Source: Streptomyces fumanus
Lineage (GTDB): Bacteria > Actinomycetota > Actinomycetes > Streptomycetales > Streptomycetaceae
Length of the DNA stretch: 64,000 nt
Assembly (NCBI RefSeq): GCF_014655295.1
Contig: NZ_BNBI01000025.1
Coordinates: forward strand, 1 to 64,000
Reading direction: 5' to 3'
This document shows positions 22,802-31,862 of this stretch, one piece after another. The notes beneath the pieces are model-generated. The model saw nothing but the letters and a program-made list of their open reading frames with translations. It searched no databases and was not told where the DNA came from. The position numbers and the translations under genes are program-made. The number at the start of each line of letters is the position of its first letter. Position 1 is the first letter of the stretch.

Positions 22802-23100
22802 CGGTGAACGCCTCCGGCTTGCTGGCCCGGCTCCGCCTGCGGCTGACGCTACTGATGTGGACCGGCGTGGCGATGCTGTTCTACGTCCTCGGTGAGCTGC
22901 TGTGGGCGGTGCAGAACCGTACTCCTGCGCGACTGGAGGCGCTCACCGACTGGGTGGACGACCGCTGCTCGGTCATCGAGTCCGCGTGTAGGCGGGCCGG
23001 TGACCACGCGCTGGTTGAGCGCGCCAGCAGCGCCGTGGAGTGGATCTCGACCGCGGCCAATGCTGTTGGCCGCACCGCCGCCCGCCGCGTGCGGGGCTGA
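22798..23100 (+). CDS. Small membrane protein
   Basis: This 100-residue protein has one hydrophobic segment (LTLLMWTGVAMLFYVLGELLW, about 16-36) preceded by a basic stretch. It should sit in the membrane with a cytoplasmic N-terminus. The remainder is amphipathic. GTG at 22798 has GGAGG 7 nt upstream and overlaps the previous stop. Size and position resemble Spd-type plasmid-spread proteins of Streptomyces, but I see no specific signature. Confidence 0.78.
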   Translation: MTVNASGLLARLRLRLTLLMWTGVAMLFYVLGELLWAVQNRTPARLEALTDWVDDRCSVIESACRRAGDHALVERASSAVEWISTAANAVGRTAARRVRG

Positions 23101-23158
23101 CGGACCGAACACCGAGGTGGCCGCCGGGAGGCGGCCACCTGCATGAGAGGAGGTCGGT

Positions 23159-24970
23159 GTGGGGGCCCGAAAGCCAGCCCGCAACGCCAACGCCCGGAAG
23201 ACGAAGCCGCCGCGCCGCCCGGCCAAGGTGGCGGCCCCGCCGCCGAAATCGGGGGCGCGGGAAGACAGCGAGGCCCTCGCGGATCTCCGTGACCGCGCCG
23301 CCGACGTGATCGACGGCGCCCGGTGGACGGGGGCTCAGGAAGCGGCGGCGCTCATCCAGGCCGCCAAGAGCGAGGTGGAGCAGATCCGCCGGGTGGCGGC
23401 CGCCGACGCCAAGCGCGTCCTGGTGGACGCCGCCGAGGAGGCCGGGGAGCGGCTGCGCCGAGCCGAGGGCGACGCGGATACTATCCGCGCCGGTGCCCGC
23501 AGCGACGCGGAGGCGATCCTCGACCGGGCCCGGAGCGAGGCAGCCGTCGGGACCGAAGAGGTCATGGCGGCCGCCGAGGGGCAGGCCAAGAGCCTGCTCG
23601 CCGACGCCGAGAAGCAGGTGAGCGTTGTGCTCGCCGAGGCGGAAGACCGGGCGAACGCCTTGGTGGAGCTGCGCCGCGCCTCGGCGGAGGCCGCCTACCG
23701 CAAGGCCCTGGACGACGCCGCCCGCATCCTCGGTGAGGCGCAGGACCAAGCGGTGGAGATCCGGACGGCGCGGGCCGCCCTCGACTCGGAGCTGGAGCTG
23801 ACACGTCGGTCGGCCCGGCTCGACCTGGACGAGGAGCTGAGCGCCCGCCGCGCGGAGATCGACGCCGAACTCGCGGCCTACCGCGAGGAGGTGGACGCCG
23901 CCCGGGCGGACATCGAGAGCCAGTTCCGTCAGCTCGGCGAACAGCACGAGCGGGAGCGGCAGGCGCAGCGGGCTCGGCTCGCAGCCGAGTTCGAGGCGCT
24001 GCGTCGGGACGCGGAGGAGGAAGCTCGGACCGCCGCCGGCGCGGTGCGCAAGGAGGCGGACGCCAAGCTCGCGGACGCCAACCGCGAACTGGACGCCGCC
24101 CGCGAGGCCCGCCGCATCGCCGAAAAGCGCGCGGCCAGCCTTAAGCGGACCCGGGACCGGGGAGAGGTCATCAAGCAGGGCAGCATCTGGATCGCGCTCG
24201 CGGCCGTGATCGCCCTGACCGCCTCCGGTGAGTGGGCCTTCGCCCGGATGGTCGGACTGGGCAGCACCCCGTTCGGAGACCTGGGATGGGCAATGCCGGT
24301 CGGCCTGGACGTCTATGCGGTCACGGCTTTCCGCATGCGGAAGGACGTGCCGTACGCGCTCGGGCTGATGGCCGCCACCAACATCACCTACCACGTGGCC
24401 GACATGACGGGCACGGGCGTGACGGTGGTCGACGGCAAACAGCACCCGAGCATCGGGCTCATCGTCGTCGCGGTCCTCGTCGTCGTCGCCATCGTCTGGC
24501 GGGTTCACCGCCTCCTGGAGAACGACCACGAGGAGAAGGCGACGGTGCCCGCCAAGCCCGGGGCGGACGCGGCCGACCCGTCCGCCGAACGGGGCGAGCC
24601 GGACCGTACGGCGAGCCCTGAGCCGCACCGTACGGACCCTGCCCGTACGGACCGTACGGACACACCCCGTACGGACCGTACGGCGGCCCGTACGGCAAAG
24701 ACCCGTACGGACCGTACGGCGGCCCGTACGGCAAAGACCCGTACGGACCGTACGGACGCTCCCCGTACGGGCGGCCGTACGGCGGCGGCCCGTACGGACG
24801 CAGAGGCGATCGAGATCCTGCGGGGCCTGCCCCGCGGGGAGGACGGGTTCGTCACCGTCAACGCCGCCCGTACGGCCGTCGGGTGCAACCGCGACCGAGC
24901 CGTACGGCTGCTGGACGAAGCGGGGCTCTTGAGCCCCGCGGACCGAGAGAAGCACCTCGCCGCTCGCTGA
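23159..24970 (+). CDS. Coiled-coil membrane protein with DUF2637-like segment and C-terminal HTH
   Basis: This 603-residue protein has four parts. Residues about 35-330 are a long Ala/Glu/Arg coiled coil. About 345-460 hold membrane segments of the DUF2637 type (GSIWIALAAVIALTASGEWAF ... VGLDVYAVTAF ... LIVVAVLVVVAIVWRVHRLL). About 475-545 are RTD/RTA repeats. The C-terminus is a winged-helix-like region (AIEILRGLPRGEDGFVTVNA, then NRDRAVRLLDEAGLL). The repeat part is encoded by the CCGTACGG array. GTG at 23159 has GGAGG upstream. The DUF2637 fold recurs in actinobacterial plasmid transfer proteins; a plasmid-spread role is inferred. Confidence 0.82.
   Translation: MGARKPARNANARKTKPPRRPAKVAAPPPKSGAREDSEALADLRDRAADVIDGARWTGAQEAAALIQAAKSEVEQIRRVAAADAKRVLVDAAEEAGERLRRAEGDADTIRAGARSDAEAILDRARSEAAVGTEEVMAAAEGQAKSLLADAEKQVSVVLAEAEDRANALVELRRASAEAAYRKALDDAARILGEAQDQAVEIRTARAALDSELELTRRSARLDLDEELSARRAEIDAELAAYREEVDAARADIESQFRQLGEQHERERQAQRARLAAEFEALRRDAEEEARTAAGAVRKEADAKLADANRELDAAREARRIAEKRAASLKRTRDRGEVIKQGSIWIALAAVIALTASGEWAFARMVGLGSTPFGDLGWAMPVGLDVYAVTAFRMRKDVPYALGLMAATNITYHVADMTGTGVTVVDGKQHPSIGLIVVAVLVVVAIVWRVHRLLENDHEEKATVPAKPGADAADPSAERGEPDRTASPEPHRTDPARTDRTDTPRTDRTAARTAKTRTDRTAARTAKTRTDRTDAPRTGGRTAAARTDAEAIEILRGLPRGEDGFVTVNAARTAVGCNRDRAVRLLDEAGLLSPADREKHLAAR
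24604..24797. repeat. Array of the 8-bp palindrome CCGTACGG
   Basis: CCGTACGG or the seven-base core CGTACGG occurs about 15 times in 194 nt, with two more copies by 24905. A block of about 35 bp is tandemly duplicated near 24690-24760. The word is self-complementary. Elsewhere in the window it appears only as scattered singles. Confidence 0.85.
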
Positions 24971-25054
24971 CCCACGCGGCGCGTACGTCGCGGACCGGGC
25001 CCGCCACTGCCCCCGAGAGTCGGCGGGCCCCAACCCCCTGAGAGGAGATCACCC

Positions 25055-25612
25055 GTGCCCGAGATCGAGCACATGAACAACGAGGTCCTGAACCGGGTGC
25101 CGGCGGAGTTCCGGCCCCTGCTCAACCTGGACCACCTGACCACCTGGACGCTGGACCGGCAGCGCGTACACAACGACGACCACAGCGAGTACGAGGCGGC
25201 CCGGGCGATGTTCCAGGCCGTCCTGCGCTCCCAGCACGTGGAGGGAGACGGCAGGTGGTCGGCCCTGCGGCGGGCCCGGAAAGTCGAGAAGCACCTAAAC
25301 CGCCTGGTCAAAGGCTCGCGGGAGGCGGCGCGGGGGGCGGAGGGTCTGCGCACCGCGTACGCCGACTACGTCCGCACCATCCAGGCCCTGCCCGGTCAGC
25401 GGGCGGCCAAGGCCAAGGCGAAGGCCGACCGGCGCGACCAGGTGAACACCTTCGCCACGAAGTCGTTGAACAAGACGATCGGCGCGATGACCGCCCGGCC
25501 CGACAGCGACACCGAGGAGAGCAGCGAAAGCGCAGGTCAGGACGCCGTTGAGGCGTCGGGCGGCCGCGCGGTCCGGGGCGTCAACGACTTGTTCGACCGC
25601 AAGGGAGCCTGA
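25055..25612 (+). CDS. Hypothetical helical protein of transfer cluster
   Basis: This 185-residue protein (MPEIEHMNNEVLNRVPAEFR...) is helical, with charged stretches and a Lys/Ala run (QRAAKAKAKADRRDQ, about 125-140) and an acidic Ser-rich linker near the end. No domain recognised. GTG at 25055 follows AGAGGAG. It is cotranscribed with its neighbours. Confidence 0.8.
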   Translation: MPEIEHMNNEVLNRVPAEFRPLLNLDHLTTWTLDRQRVHNDDHSEYEAARAMFQAVLRSQHVEGDGRWSALRRARKVEKHLNRLVKGSREAARGAEGLRTAYADYVRTIQALPGQRAAKAKAKADRRDQVNTFATKSLNKTIGAMTARPDSDTEESSESAGQDAVEASGGRAVRGVNDLFDRKGA

Positions 25613-25615
25613 TCA

Positions 25616-25840
25616 GTGCCGCAGGTGCCCTCGATCTCCGAGGTCCGGCAGGCCCGTCGCTCCGCCCACTGGGCGGAGCGGCAGGCCCGGCAGGTCCAAG
25701 CGCGCGGTGACGCGGGTCTGGCAGATGCCTGGTGGGACCGGGCCCGCGCGATCTGCAAGGCCAATCCGGAATTGTGGAATGACCTCGCGCGGACGCTGGA
25801 GAACTGGACCGGCCGTCACGACGGCGGTCACGGCGCGTAA
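25616..25840 (+). CDS. Small hypothetical protein
   Basis: This 74-residue charged protein (MPQVPSISEVRQARRSAHWA...) has two helices rich in Arg and Trp (WAERQARQVQARGD, LADAWWDRARAICKA). GTG at 25616 follows GGGAG. Immediately after it lies a G/C simple-repeat stretch. Function unknown. Confidence 0.72.
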   Translation: MPQVPSISEVRQARRSAHWAERQARQVQARGDAGLADAWWDRARAICKANPELWNDLARTLENWTGRHDGGHGA

Positions 25841-25969
25841 GCGTCATCACCATCATCATCACCCGGGGGCGGGCCGGTTTTTGGGGGTCAAGGCGGGCGC
25901 GCGGGCGCACGGGCGCGCGGGCGCGCGAGGATCTCCTATCCGGTCACCCTCTGTCAACCTGGAGAGCAC
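25841..25969. repeat. G/C simple-sequence stretch between genes
   Basis: A CATCATCATCATCAC run is followed by a GGGCGCGCGGGCGCAC-type alternating stretch to about 25930. It carries no gene. It may be prone to slippage or Z-DNA. Confidence 0.55.
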
Positions 25970-28291
25970 GTGGCTGATGACCCTCGGGACGACAACCGGA
26001 ACGGCAACGTCGTCTCCTTCCGATCTCGGGGTGGGGCCCCGCCGGGGCTCCCCCCGATCCCGGGCGCCGCTCCCCCGGCGCCCCCGGCCCCGCCCGCCGA
26101 ACCCCCTCCCCCGGCTCCCGGGCCGGAGACGGGCGGCGGCGACGGGATGGTGATCCCGGTCCGGCGGCGCCGGTCGGTGGCCGACTCCCTGGCCGACCTC
26201 ACCCCGACGCTCCCGCCGACGCCCGGGGCGACCGGCAGCGCGGGCACCGTCGCTCTCCGCTCGGAGGGCACGGTGTCCGCTCGTCGGGACGACGGTGACG
26301 ACGAGGCGGACGGCCCCGGCGTCGCCGCCCTCGGCCTCGCGGCGACCCTGGCCATCGCGCTCGCCGCGCTGCGGGGCACCGCGACGGCCCTGACGGAGTG
26401 GCGCCAGCGGCGCCAGGAACGGGCGGAGGAGCTGGCCCCGCTGCGCGAGGCCCGCCTCAAGCACCGGCTCGCGGGTGAGGAAGCCGCCGCCAAGCACGCC
26501 CTTGCCATGCAGAGCATCGGCGACAAGGCGCAGCAGCGCGGCAAGTCGATCCCCTCCAGCCAGGACTTCGGCCGCAAGTCGCTCGGCGGCGGCCGCGGCT
26601 CCCTCATGGGAGGTGGCGGCAAGGGAGGCGGAACCGGCGGCAGCAAGGGCGCCGGCGGGACCGGGCCCGGCCGCAGCGGCAAGGGCGGATCGGGCAGTGG
26701 GCTGACTCCGGGCGGCAAGAAGACCTCACCACCGAAGACGTCCACCGGGCTCGGCTCGGTCGGCGGCAAGGGCAAGGGCAAGGGCGGCTCGAAGACTCCG
26801 GGCTCCGGGAAGAACGGCTCGTCCGGGAAGAACGGCAGCAGCTCGGGGTCGGGGATCAAGTCGCCCTCGGGCGGCAAGTCCCCCAGCTCGCAGAAGTCCA
26901 GCCCGGCACTGGAGCGAGCCCGCGGCCGCCAGGATCGGGCCGTCGCACGGCAGGACGGCAAGAACCAGCGGCAGGCGGCCCGGCAGGCGGCCCGGCAGGA
27001 CACCAAGGACCGGGTCCGCAACGCCCGGGCCGACGCGAAGCAGGCCCGCAGGGAGCAGGTCCGCCAGGACCGCTTCGAGGCCAAGCAGCAGGCACGCAAG
27101 GCCCGGGCCAAGGCCCGTCGGAAGGAGAAAGAGACGGCGGCCGCCGCCGACGCGGACCGTACGACGCTCGGGCAGGCCGTAGCTAAGGCGGCACGGCACC
27201 GGTTGAAGAAGCGCCGCAAGAACCTCGCCCCGCCGGTGCTGACCGCGGTCAAGCGTAAGAAGTCGAAGAAGAAGGGAGGCAAGAGCGGCGGGTCAGTACC
27301 GGCCGGGCCGAAAGTCGACCTGACCAAGAAGCCGAAGCCCGGCGGCGGCACCACACCCAAGGTCGACCTGACCAAGAAGCCGAAGCCCGGCGGCGGCACC
27401 ACACCCAAGGTCGACCTGACCAAGAAGCCGAAGCCCGGCGGCGGCACGAAGAGGTCCCGGCCCGACAGGAAGAAGGTCCGGGTGAAGCCGAAGTCGAAGA
27501 AGCGCGGCGGCTCCGCCTCGGGCACCGGCCCCGCCGACCGGCGCAAGGCCAGCCGCAAGGAGCGGGCCCGCCGCACGAGTGAACGGGCCCGAGCCAAGGC
27601 GGAGGACACCGCCGGATCGGCCGGGAGCGGCTGGAAGTTCTACACCCCGCCGCCGCGCGGGGAACGGCGCAGCGCCTACGACTCCATGCGGGACACCGAC
27701 CCACAGCAACAGGAGGTGTGGGTGACTGAGCAGGTCTTCCCGCCCGGCTACCAAGCCTCCCCGCGTGAGCCCTTGACCACCGGAACCCGCGGCCTCCCCG
27801 CCGGAAACGGCAGTCCCACCACGAACATGAAGGAGGCGCCAGTGGGCAACGCGCCCGCCGTGCAAACCGGAGCCGTCACGACCGCGATGGACGACGGCAT
27901 GGACCCCGAGCACGCGACGGAAGTCACGCTCGATGACGTTGTGGATTTCCTGGACGAGGTGGTCTCGGAGGCGTTCGCCGCGCACGATGAATGCCTCCAG
28001 CTCTCCGGGAAGGCCAAGGAGCTGATGTACACGCTGGACGAGGTGTCCGTCCGGCTGGCCGCCAAGCACAACGTCAGGGGCCGCGTCACCGCCTGGGCGA
28101 TGCGCAAGCTCGCCGACTCGATGGAAGTCCTCTCCCGCAAGGCCGAGGGGATGTCGGTCAAATCGCTCCACGCGGCCGAGACGTGCGAGATCGCGAAGAC
28201 CGAGATGGACGACGCGTACCGGCCGCTCACCCAGGCGACCGCTGATGCGGGCCTTCGCACCCCGTCCGCCCGCGTGCACAACGAGAACTAG
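25970..28291 (+). CDS. Large basic, low-complexity plasmid transfer protein
   Basis: This 773-residue protein begins with a Pro-rich region (PPGLPPIPGAAPPAPPAPPA, about 15-40). A short hydrophobic segment follows (GVAALGLAATLAIALAALRG, about 112-131). Next is a very basic Gly/Ser/Lys/Arg-rich tract (about 195-540) with three KVDLTKKPKPGGGTTP repeats. The C-terminus (about 630-770) is helical (DEVVSEAFAAHDECLQLSGK). GTG at 25970 has GGAG upstream. The basic tract could bind DNA or RNA and the hydrophobic part may tether it to the membrane. No enzymatic motif is seen; the upstream genes suggest a transfer-complex role. Confidence 0.75.
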   Translation: MADDPRDDNRNGNVVSFRSRGGAPPGLPPIPGAAPPAPPAPPAEPPPPAPGPETGGGDGMVIPVRRRRSVADSLADLTPTLPPTPGATGSAGTVALRSEGTVSARRDDGDDEADGPGVAALGLAATLAIALAALRGTATALTEWRQRRQERAEELAPLREARLKHRLAGEEAAAKHALAMQSIGDKAQQRGKSIPSSQDFGRKSLGGGRGSLMGGGGKGGGTGGSKGAGGTGPGRSGKGGSGSGLTPGGKKTSPPKTSTGLGSVGGKGKGKGGSKTPGSGKNGSSGKNGSSSGSGIKSPSGGKSPSSQKSSPALERARGRQDRAVARQDGKNQRQAARQAARQDTKDRVRNARADAKQARREQVRQDRFEAKQQARKARAKARRKEKETAAAADADRTTLGQAVAKAARHRLKKRRKNLAPPVLTAVKRKKSKKKGGKSGGSVPAGPKVDLTKKPKPGGGTTPKVDLTKKPKPGGGTTPKVDLTKKPKPGGGTKRSRPDRKKVRVKPKSKKRGGSASGTGPADRRKASRKERARRTSERARAKAEDTAGSAGSGWKFYTPPPRGERRSAYDSMRDTDPQQQEVWVTEQVFPPGYQASPREPLTTGTRGLPAGNGSPTTNMKEAPVGNAPAVQTGAVTTAMDDGMDPEHATEVTLDDVVDFLDEVVSEAFAAHDECLQLSGKAKELMYTLDEVSVRLAAKHNVRGRVTAWAMRKLADSMEVLSRKAEGMSVKSLHAAETCEIAKTEMDDAYRPLTQATADAGLRTPSARVHNEN
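27311..27454 (+). repeat. 48-bp tandem repeat encoding KVDLTKKPKPGGGTTP
   Basis: Three units of 48 bp start at 27311, 27359 and 27407. The first two are nearly identical and the third diverges in its last three codons. It is an in-frame expansion in the basic tract. Confidence 0.85.
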
Positions 28292-28302
28292 GAGGTCACC
28301 TC

Positions 28303-28782
28303 GTGTCCGGAGAAATCGTGCCCGGCCAGGTCGTATCCGGGTCGATCGTCCCCCGCGACAGCTACGTCCCTGCGGTCCCCGCCGGCGGCGACAACCTCCC
28401 GGCGATCCCGGACAGCAACCTGGGCTTCGTCAGCCTCGGAGCTGCCGTCATCACGCTCGCCGCACGGGCGCTGTGGCTCAAAGAGAAGATCTGGATTCTC
28501 CAGAGCCTTTTTCGCCGCAACGCCGATAAGGCGAGCCACATGTCGGAGATGTGTGACGCGGCAGAAGTCGAGCCGCGATTCACCGCTCTCATCATGGAAG
28601 GCGCCAACTCGCTGCGGGAAGTCGCCGAAGAATCGGGCGACCTGGTGAACGCCGCCGACCAGATGCAGATGGACGCGCAGGGCTTCGCCGACTCCCACCA
28701 GAGCGAATACGGCGGGATCTACGAGACCGTGCAGTCCATGGGCGTGCAGCAGCCAAAGCCCGGATTCAACGAAGTCAAGTAA
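28303..28782 (+). CDS. Small membrane-associated transfer protein
   Basis: This 159-residue protein has one hydrophobic segment (NLGFVSLGAAVITLAARALWL, about 39-59) and a helical C-terminal half (MCDAAEVEPRFTALIMEGAN). GTG at 28303 follows AGGAGG. Directly before the terminator, it closes this part of the cluster. No family recognised. Confidence 0.78.
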   Translation: MSGEIVPGQVVSGSIVPRDSYVPAVPAGGDNLPAIPDSNLGFVSLGAAVITLAARALWLKEKIWILQSLFRRNADKASHMSEMCDAAEVEPRFTALIMEGANSLREVAEESGDLVNAADQMQMDAQGFADSHQSEYGGIYETVQSMGVQQPKPGFNEVK

Positions 28783-28829
28783 CCGAACAGCCGCCCCGGC
28801 CGTGTAGGCGTCGGAGCGGAAAGCCCCGC

Positions 28830-28872
28830 GGGAGGGGCCCCGGCGAAAGCGCCGGGGCCCCTCCCCCTTTCT
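28830..28872 (+). terminator. Strong terminator
   Basis: A perfect 16-bp stem (GGGAGGGGCCCCGGCG and complement) with an AAAG loop is followed by CCCCCTTTCTTT. It lies between the 159-aa gene and the translocase gene. Confidence 0.85.
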
Positions 28873-28889
28873 TTCCTCCCGGAGGGGAA

Positions 28890-31265
28890 ATGACGATGAC
28901 GACGACCGACGTCGCGAAAGCCGATGCCGCCGCCGGTGAGCGGGGGCTGACTCGGAAGACCGCCCGCCGCCTCGCCTGGGCGGAGCGCACCGTGTACGCC
29001 GCCGCCGGCACCTGGGCCGCCGTCGGCCCGGTGACGAACGTTCCGTGGTGGGCGCACGGCGCGGCCCTGACCACCGGCGCCCTCACCAGCGTCGGCCTGT
29101 GGAAGCGCAGCGACACCGACGACTGGACGCGGCGGCTCACCTCGTCGCTGCGGGCCCTGCCCGTGCTCGGCTGGACGGCCGCCTACACCGGCGGCCTGCT
29201 GGTTCCCGTCTGCGACTACCCCAACGGGTGGCCGATGCTGGGCGCGGCCGCCTGGACGGCCGTGATGGTCCCCATGACGCCCTGGACCCGCTCCAAGAGC
29301 CTGAAGCGGGCCGTCGACAACCTCCCCGTCCTAGCGGGTGAACCGGAAGTCGTGGACGCCGAGCCGGTCACCTTCGCCGACCACATGCGGGCCCTGTGGA
29401 ACCAGTCGCAGGCCACCGGAGACACCACCCTGGAGGGCATCCGCCAGTACGACCCCGACGGGCCGGACTTCGAGGCGATCGTCCTGGCCCCCGCCGGCCA
29501 CACCGTGCCGCGCACCCTGGACGAGCGGGCCATCGCCGGGGTCTTCGACGTGCCGGTCGACGCGGTCGACACGGCGCCGGTCCCCGGGTACGGTCCCGGC
29601 CGCCTCGCCATCCAGGTCGCTCCCGACCTCGCTAGGACTCGGCGTGCACGCGAGGCCCTGGAGGTGGAGGCAGAGGACCCTGGTGCCTCCCTGGAACGCA
29701 TCTGGGCCGAGCACGTCAACTGCACGGGCGGCGCCGCCCCCGGCGTCGACTTGGTCGCGCACGCGATTGGCGAGGACCAGATCCGGCTGCTGATCGCGGC
29801 CCCGCGCGGCAAGACGCTGCGGGTCAACCACGAGGCCCTATGCTCCGCGCTCGGGATTGACGACATCTCCCGCCTGGTCATGGAGGGGGCGGGCCCGCGC
29901 GAAGCGGTCGTCTACATCTACCGGGCCAACCCCCTGCTGCACGTCCGGTCGCCCACGGTCGAGGACCTGACGATGGACGACCGCGGGCGCATCTCGATCG
30001 GCGTCGCCCACGACGGGAGCGCCGCCAGGATTCAACTGTTCAACTTCGACACGGGCAGGGCGCAGCACGGCATCACCGCCGGAACCACCGGCGCGGGCAA
30101 GTCGGGCCTGATGCGCATCCTCGGCGCTGCTCAGCGAATCTCGGGCATCATCTCCTGGATGGCCGACGTCCAGGGCGGCATGTCGATGCCGGAAATGGAA
30201 GGCCGCATCGACTGGATGGCCAAGGGGCCCGTCGAGACGATGCAGCAACTCCGGGCGCTGCACGCGGTCAAGGAATACCGCGAGGCCCACTCGCGCGGCC
30301 GCGGCGACTTCGACTTCCACGGCCGGTGGCGCCTGATCCAGTGGACCGGTGACGAGATCAACCGCCTGCTGAGCAGCCTGGACCAGGAGATCCGCAAGGA
30401 AGCCGCCTGGATGATCGGCGACCTCCAGAAGACCGGCCAGAAGGTCGGCATCGGCGTCGACCTCGCGGTCCAGTCGCTCCACCTCAAGGAGCTGGGCGAC
30501 AACCACGAGATCCGCGAGAAGGGCAAGGAGGGCCACGTCTTCCTGCTGCGCACCGCGTCCTCCTCCACCCAGGGCATGGGCCTGGACGGCATCGCGCCGG
30601 TCGGCGCGCACGTCTCCCCTATCCCGGAGCGGATCTACGAGGGCGCCGGGGCCAAGGAGCTGTTCGAGGGCACCGCCGCCACCGAGGGCGTGCCCACGCC
30701 CGGCATGGGCTGGCTCATTACGGAAGGCAAGGCCATCCTCTTCCGGACCTTCGTCTTGAAGAAGGTCAACGGCCTGTACCCCCAGCTCGAAGAACTGATG
30801 GACGGCCGCCCGATGCCGACCCTCACCCCGGAGGAAGCCCGCGCCGCCGGCGCCGCGTACGCACGCCGGGACACCGCGGCCGCCGGGGACACAGGAAAGA
30901 CCGCAGACGGCCCGCCACGGCCCCCGCAGGGGACCGGCGGCACCAGCACCTCCAGTACCGAGCCGGGGCCTGCCACGGGGCCGCAGAGGGCCGCCAGCAA
31001 GGCCACAGAGCAGGGTGCCGAGGAACTCTCCGAAGCGCCGTCACCCATGGAGGCCGCCAAGGCGAAGGCCCCGACGATCCGCGAGCGGATTCTCGCCGCC
31101 CTCCAGGGCCATCCCGAGGGCCTGGGGCTCCGGGAGATCCGCACCGCCGTCGGCTGCGGCACCGAGGGCGGACCCGCCACCCGCAGCGTGAACAACGAGG
31201 TCAGCACGCTCGCCAGCGAAGGCGGCCTAGTCGCACTCGGCAAGGGCGTCTACCGCCTGCCCTGA
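28890..31265 (+). CDS. FtsK/TraB-type conjugative DNA translocase
   Basis: This 791-residue ATPase should pump plasmid DNA, either as double-stranded DNA through a TraB-like hexamer or as a coupling protein for the relaxase strand. N-terminal hydrophobic segments span about 35-115. Walker A is AGTTGAGKSGLM (about 395-406) and a Walker B-like RLIQWTGDEINRLL follows (about 485-498). The extreme C-terminus (about 720-791: IRERILAALQGHPEGLGLRE, then IRTAVGCGTEGGPATRSVNN) is a winged helix such as TraB uses to read 8-bp repeats. ATG at 28890 has GGAGGGG upstream. CCGTACGG repeats 4 kb upstream are possible recognition sites. Confidence 0.9.
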   Translation: MTMTTTDVAKADAAAGERGLTRKTARRLAWAERTVYAAAGTWAAVGPVTNVPWWAHGAALTTGALTSVGLWKRSDTDDWTRRLTSSLRALPVLGWTAAYTGGLLVPVCDYPNGWPMLGAAAWTAVMVPMTPWTRSKSLKRAVDNLPVLAGEPEVVDAEPVTFADHMRALWNQSQATGDTTLEGIRQYDPDGPDFEAIVLAPAGHTVPRTLDERAIAGVFDVPVDAVDTAPVPGYGPGRLAIQVAPDLARTRRAREALEVEAEDPGASLERIWAEHVNCTGGAAPGVDLVAHAIGEDQIRLLIAAPRGKTLRVNHEALCSALGIDDISRLVMEGAGPREAVVYIYRANPLLHVRSPTVEDLTMDDRGRISIGVAHDGSAARIQLFNFDTGRAQHGITAGTTGAGKSGLMRILGAAQRISGIISWMADVQGGMSMPEMEGRIDWMAKGPVETMQQLRALHAVKEYREAHSRGRGDFDFHGRWRLIQWTGDEINRLLSSLDQEIRKEAAWMIGDLQKTGQKVGIGVDLAVQSLHLKELGDNHEIREKGKEGHVFLLRTASSSTQGMGLDGIAPVGAHVSPIPERIYEGAGAKELFEGTAATEGVPTPGMGWLITEGKAILFRTFVLKKVNGLYPQLEELMDGRPMPTLTPEEARAAGAAYARRDTAAAGDTGKTADGPPRPPQGTGGTSTSSTEPGPATGPQRAASKATEQGAEELSEAPSPMEAAKAKAPTIRERILAALQGHPEGLGLREIRTAVGCGTEGGPATRSVNNEVSTLASEGGLVALGKGVYRLP

Positions 31266-31274
31266 CCGAGAAAC

Positions 31275-31328
31275 GGCAGGGGACCGGCCGATCTTGACGG
31301 AGTAGCCGGTCCCCTGCCCACTCCCCCG
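31275..31328 (+). terminator. Long-loop hairpin after translocase gene
   Basis: A perfect 14-bp stem (GGCAGGGGACCGGC and complement) spans a 26-nt loop between the translocase stop and the next ribosome site. It may attenuate the downstream genes. Confidence 0.65.
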
Positions 31329-31350
31329 ACGCATCGAAGGAGCCACCCCA

Positions 31351-31851
31351 GTGAACCACCCCGACCGCCCCGCCGGCCGCGCGCTCAGTGAAGCCGAGGC
31401 GGAGGCCGAAGCCGCTCGCCTCATCGCCGAGGGCTACAGCACCAACGCCCCCGTCGCCACCTTCTACAAGGACGTGGCACCGGTCCCCGCCGTCGGCACC
31501 GCCCCGCCCGAGCCGCAGCCCGGCCGGACCGCCATGAGTCAGCGCGCCACCGACACCAGCGTCCTCATGCTGGCCGGCGCCGGGTCGGTGTCCATGGTCA
31601 GCGTGTCCGCCGGAATCCTGATGTACCTGTCCCAGTACGCCGACCCCGTCGTCTGCGGCGTCGTCCTCGGCGCCCCCACGGTCGTCGTGCTTGCCCTCTG
31701 CCGCCTCGTCCGCCGGGCCAAGGACGTCGTGGAGGCCGCCCCGCCCGTCATCCACCACCACTACAAGGGCACGGTGATCCAGGACAACAGCGAGGTCACC
31801 ACCCACACCCGCGGCGTCATCGCCAACACCCACAACCGCTTCGACCGCTGA
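31351..31851 (+). CDS. Two-span membrane protein (Spd-like)
   Basis: This 166-residue protein has a charged Ala/Glu N-terminus and two membrane segments (SVLMLAGAGSVSMVSVSAGI, about 69-88, and VVCGVVLGAPTVVVLALCRL, about 98-117). The C-terminal tail is VIHHHYKGTVIQDNSEVTTH. GTG at 31351 follows AAGGAG. The topology and position after traB-type genes match plasmid-spread proteins in Streptomyces. Function unproved. Confidence 0.8.
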   Translation: MNHPDRPAGRALSEAEAEAEAARLIAEGYSTNAPVATFYKDVAPVPAVGTAPPEPQPGRTAMSQRATDTSVLMLAGAGSVSMVSVSAGILMYLSQYADPVVCGVVLGAPTVVVLALCRLVRRAKDVVEAAPPVIHHHYKGTVIQDNSEVTTHTRGVIANTHNRFDR

Positions 31852-31862
31852 GGAGACCGATC

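Noticed and set aside
25841..25969. Gene between the 74-aa and 773-aa proteins
   Set aside because: The stretch is simple-sequence GC repeats with no usable start.
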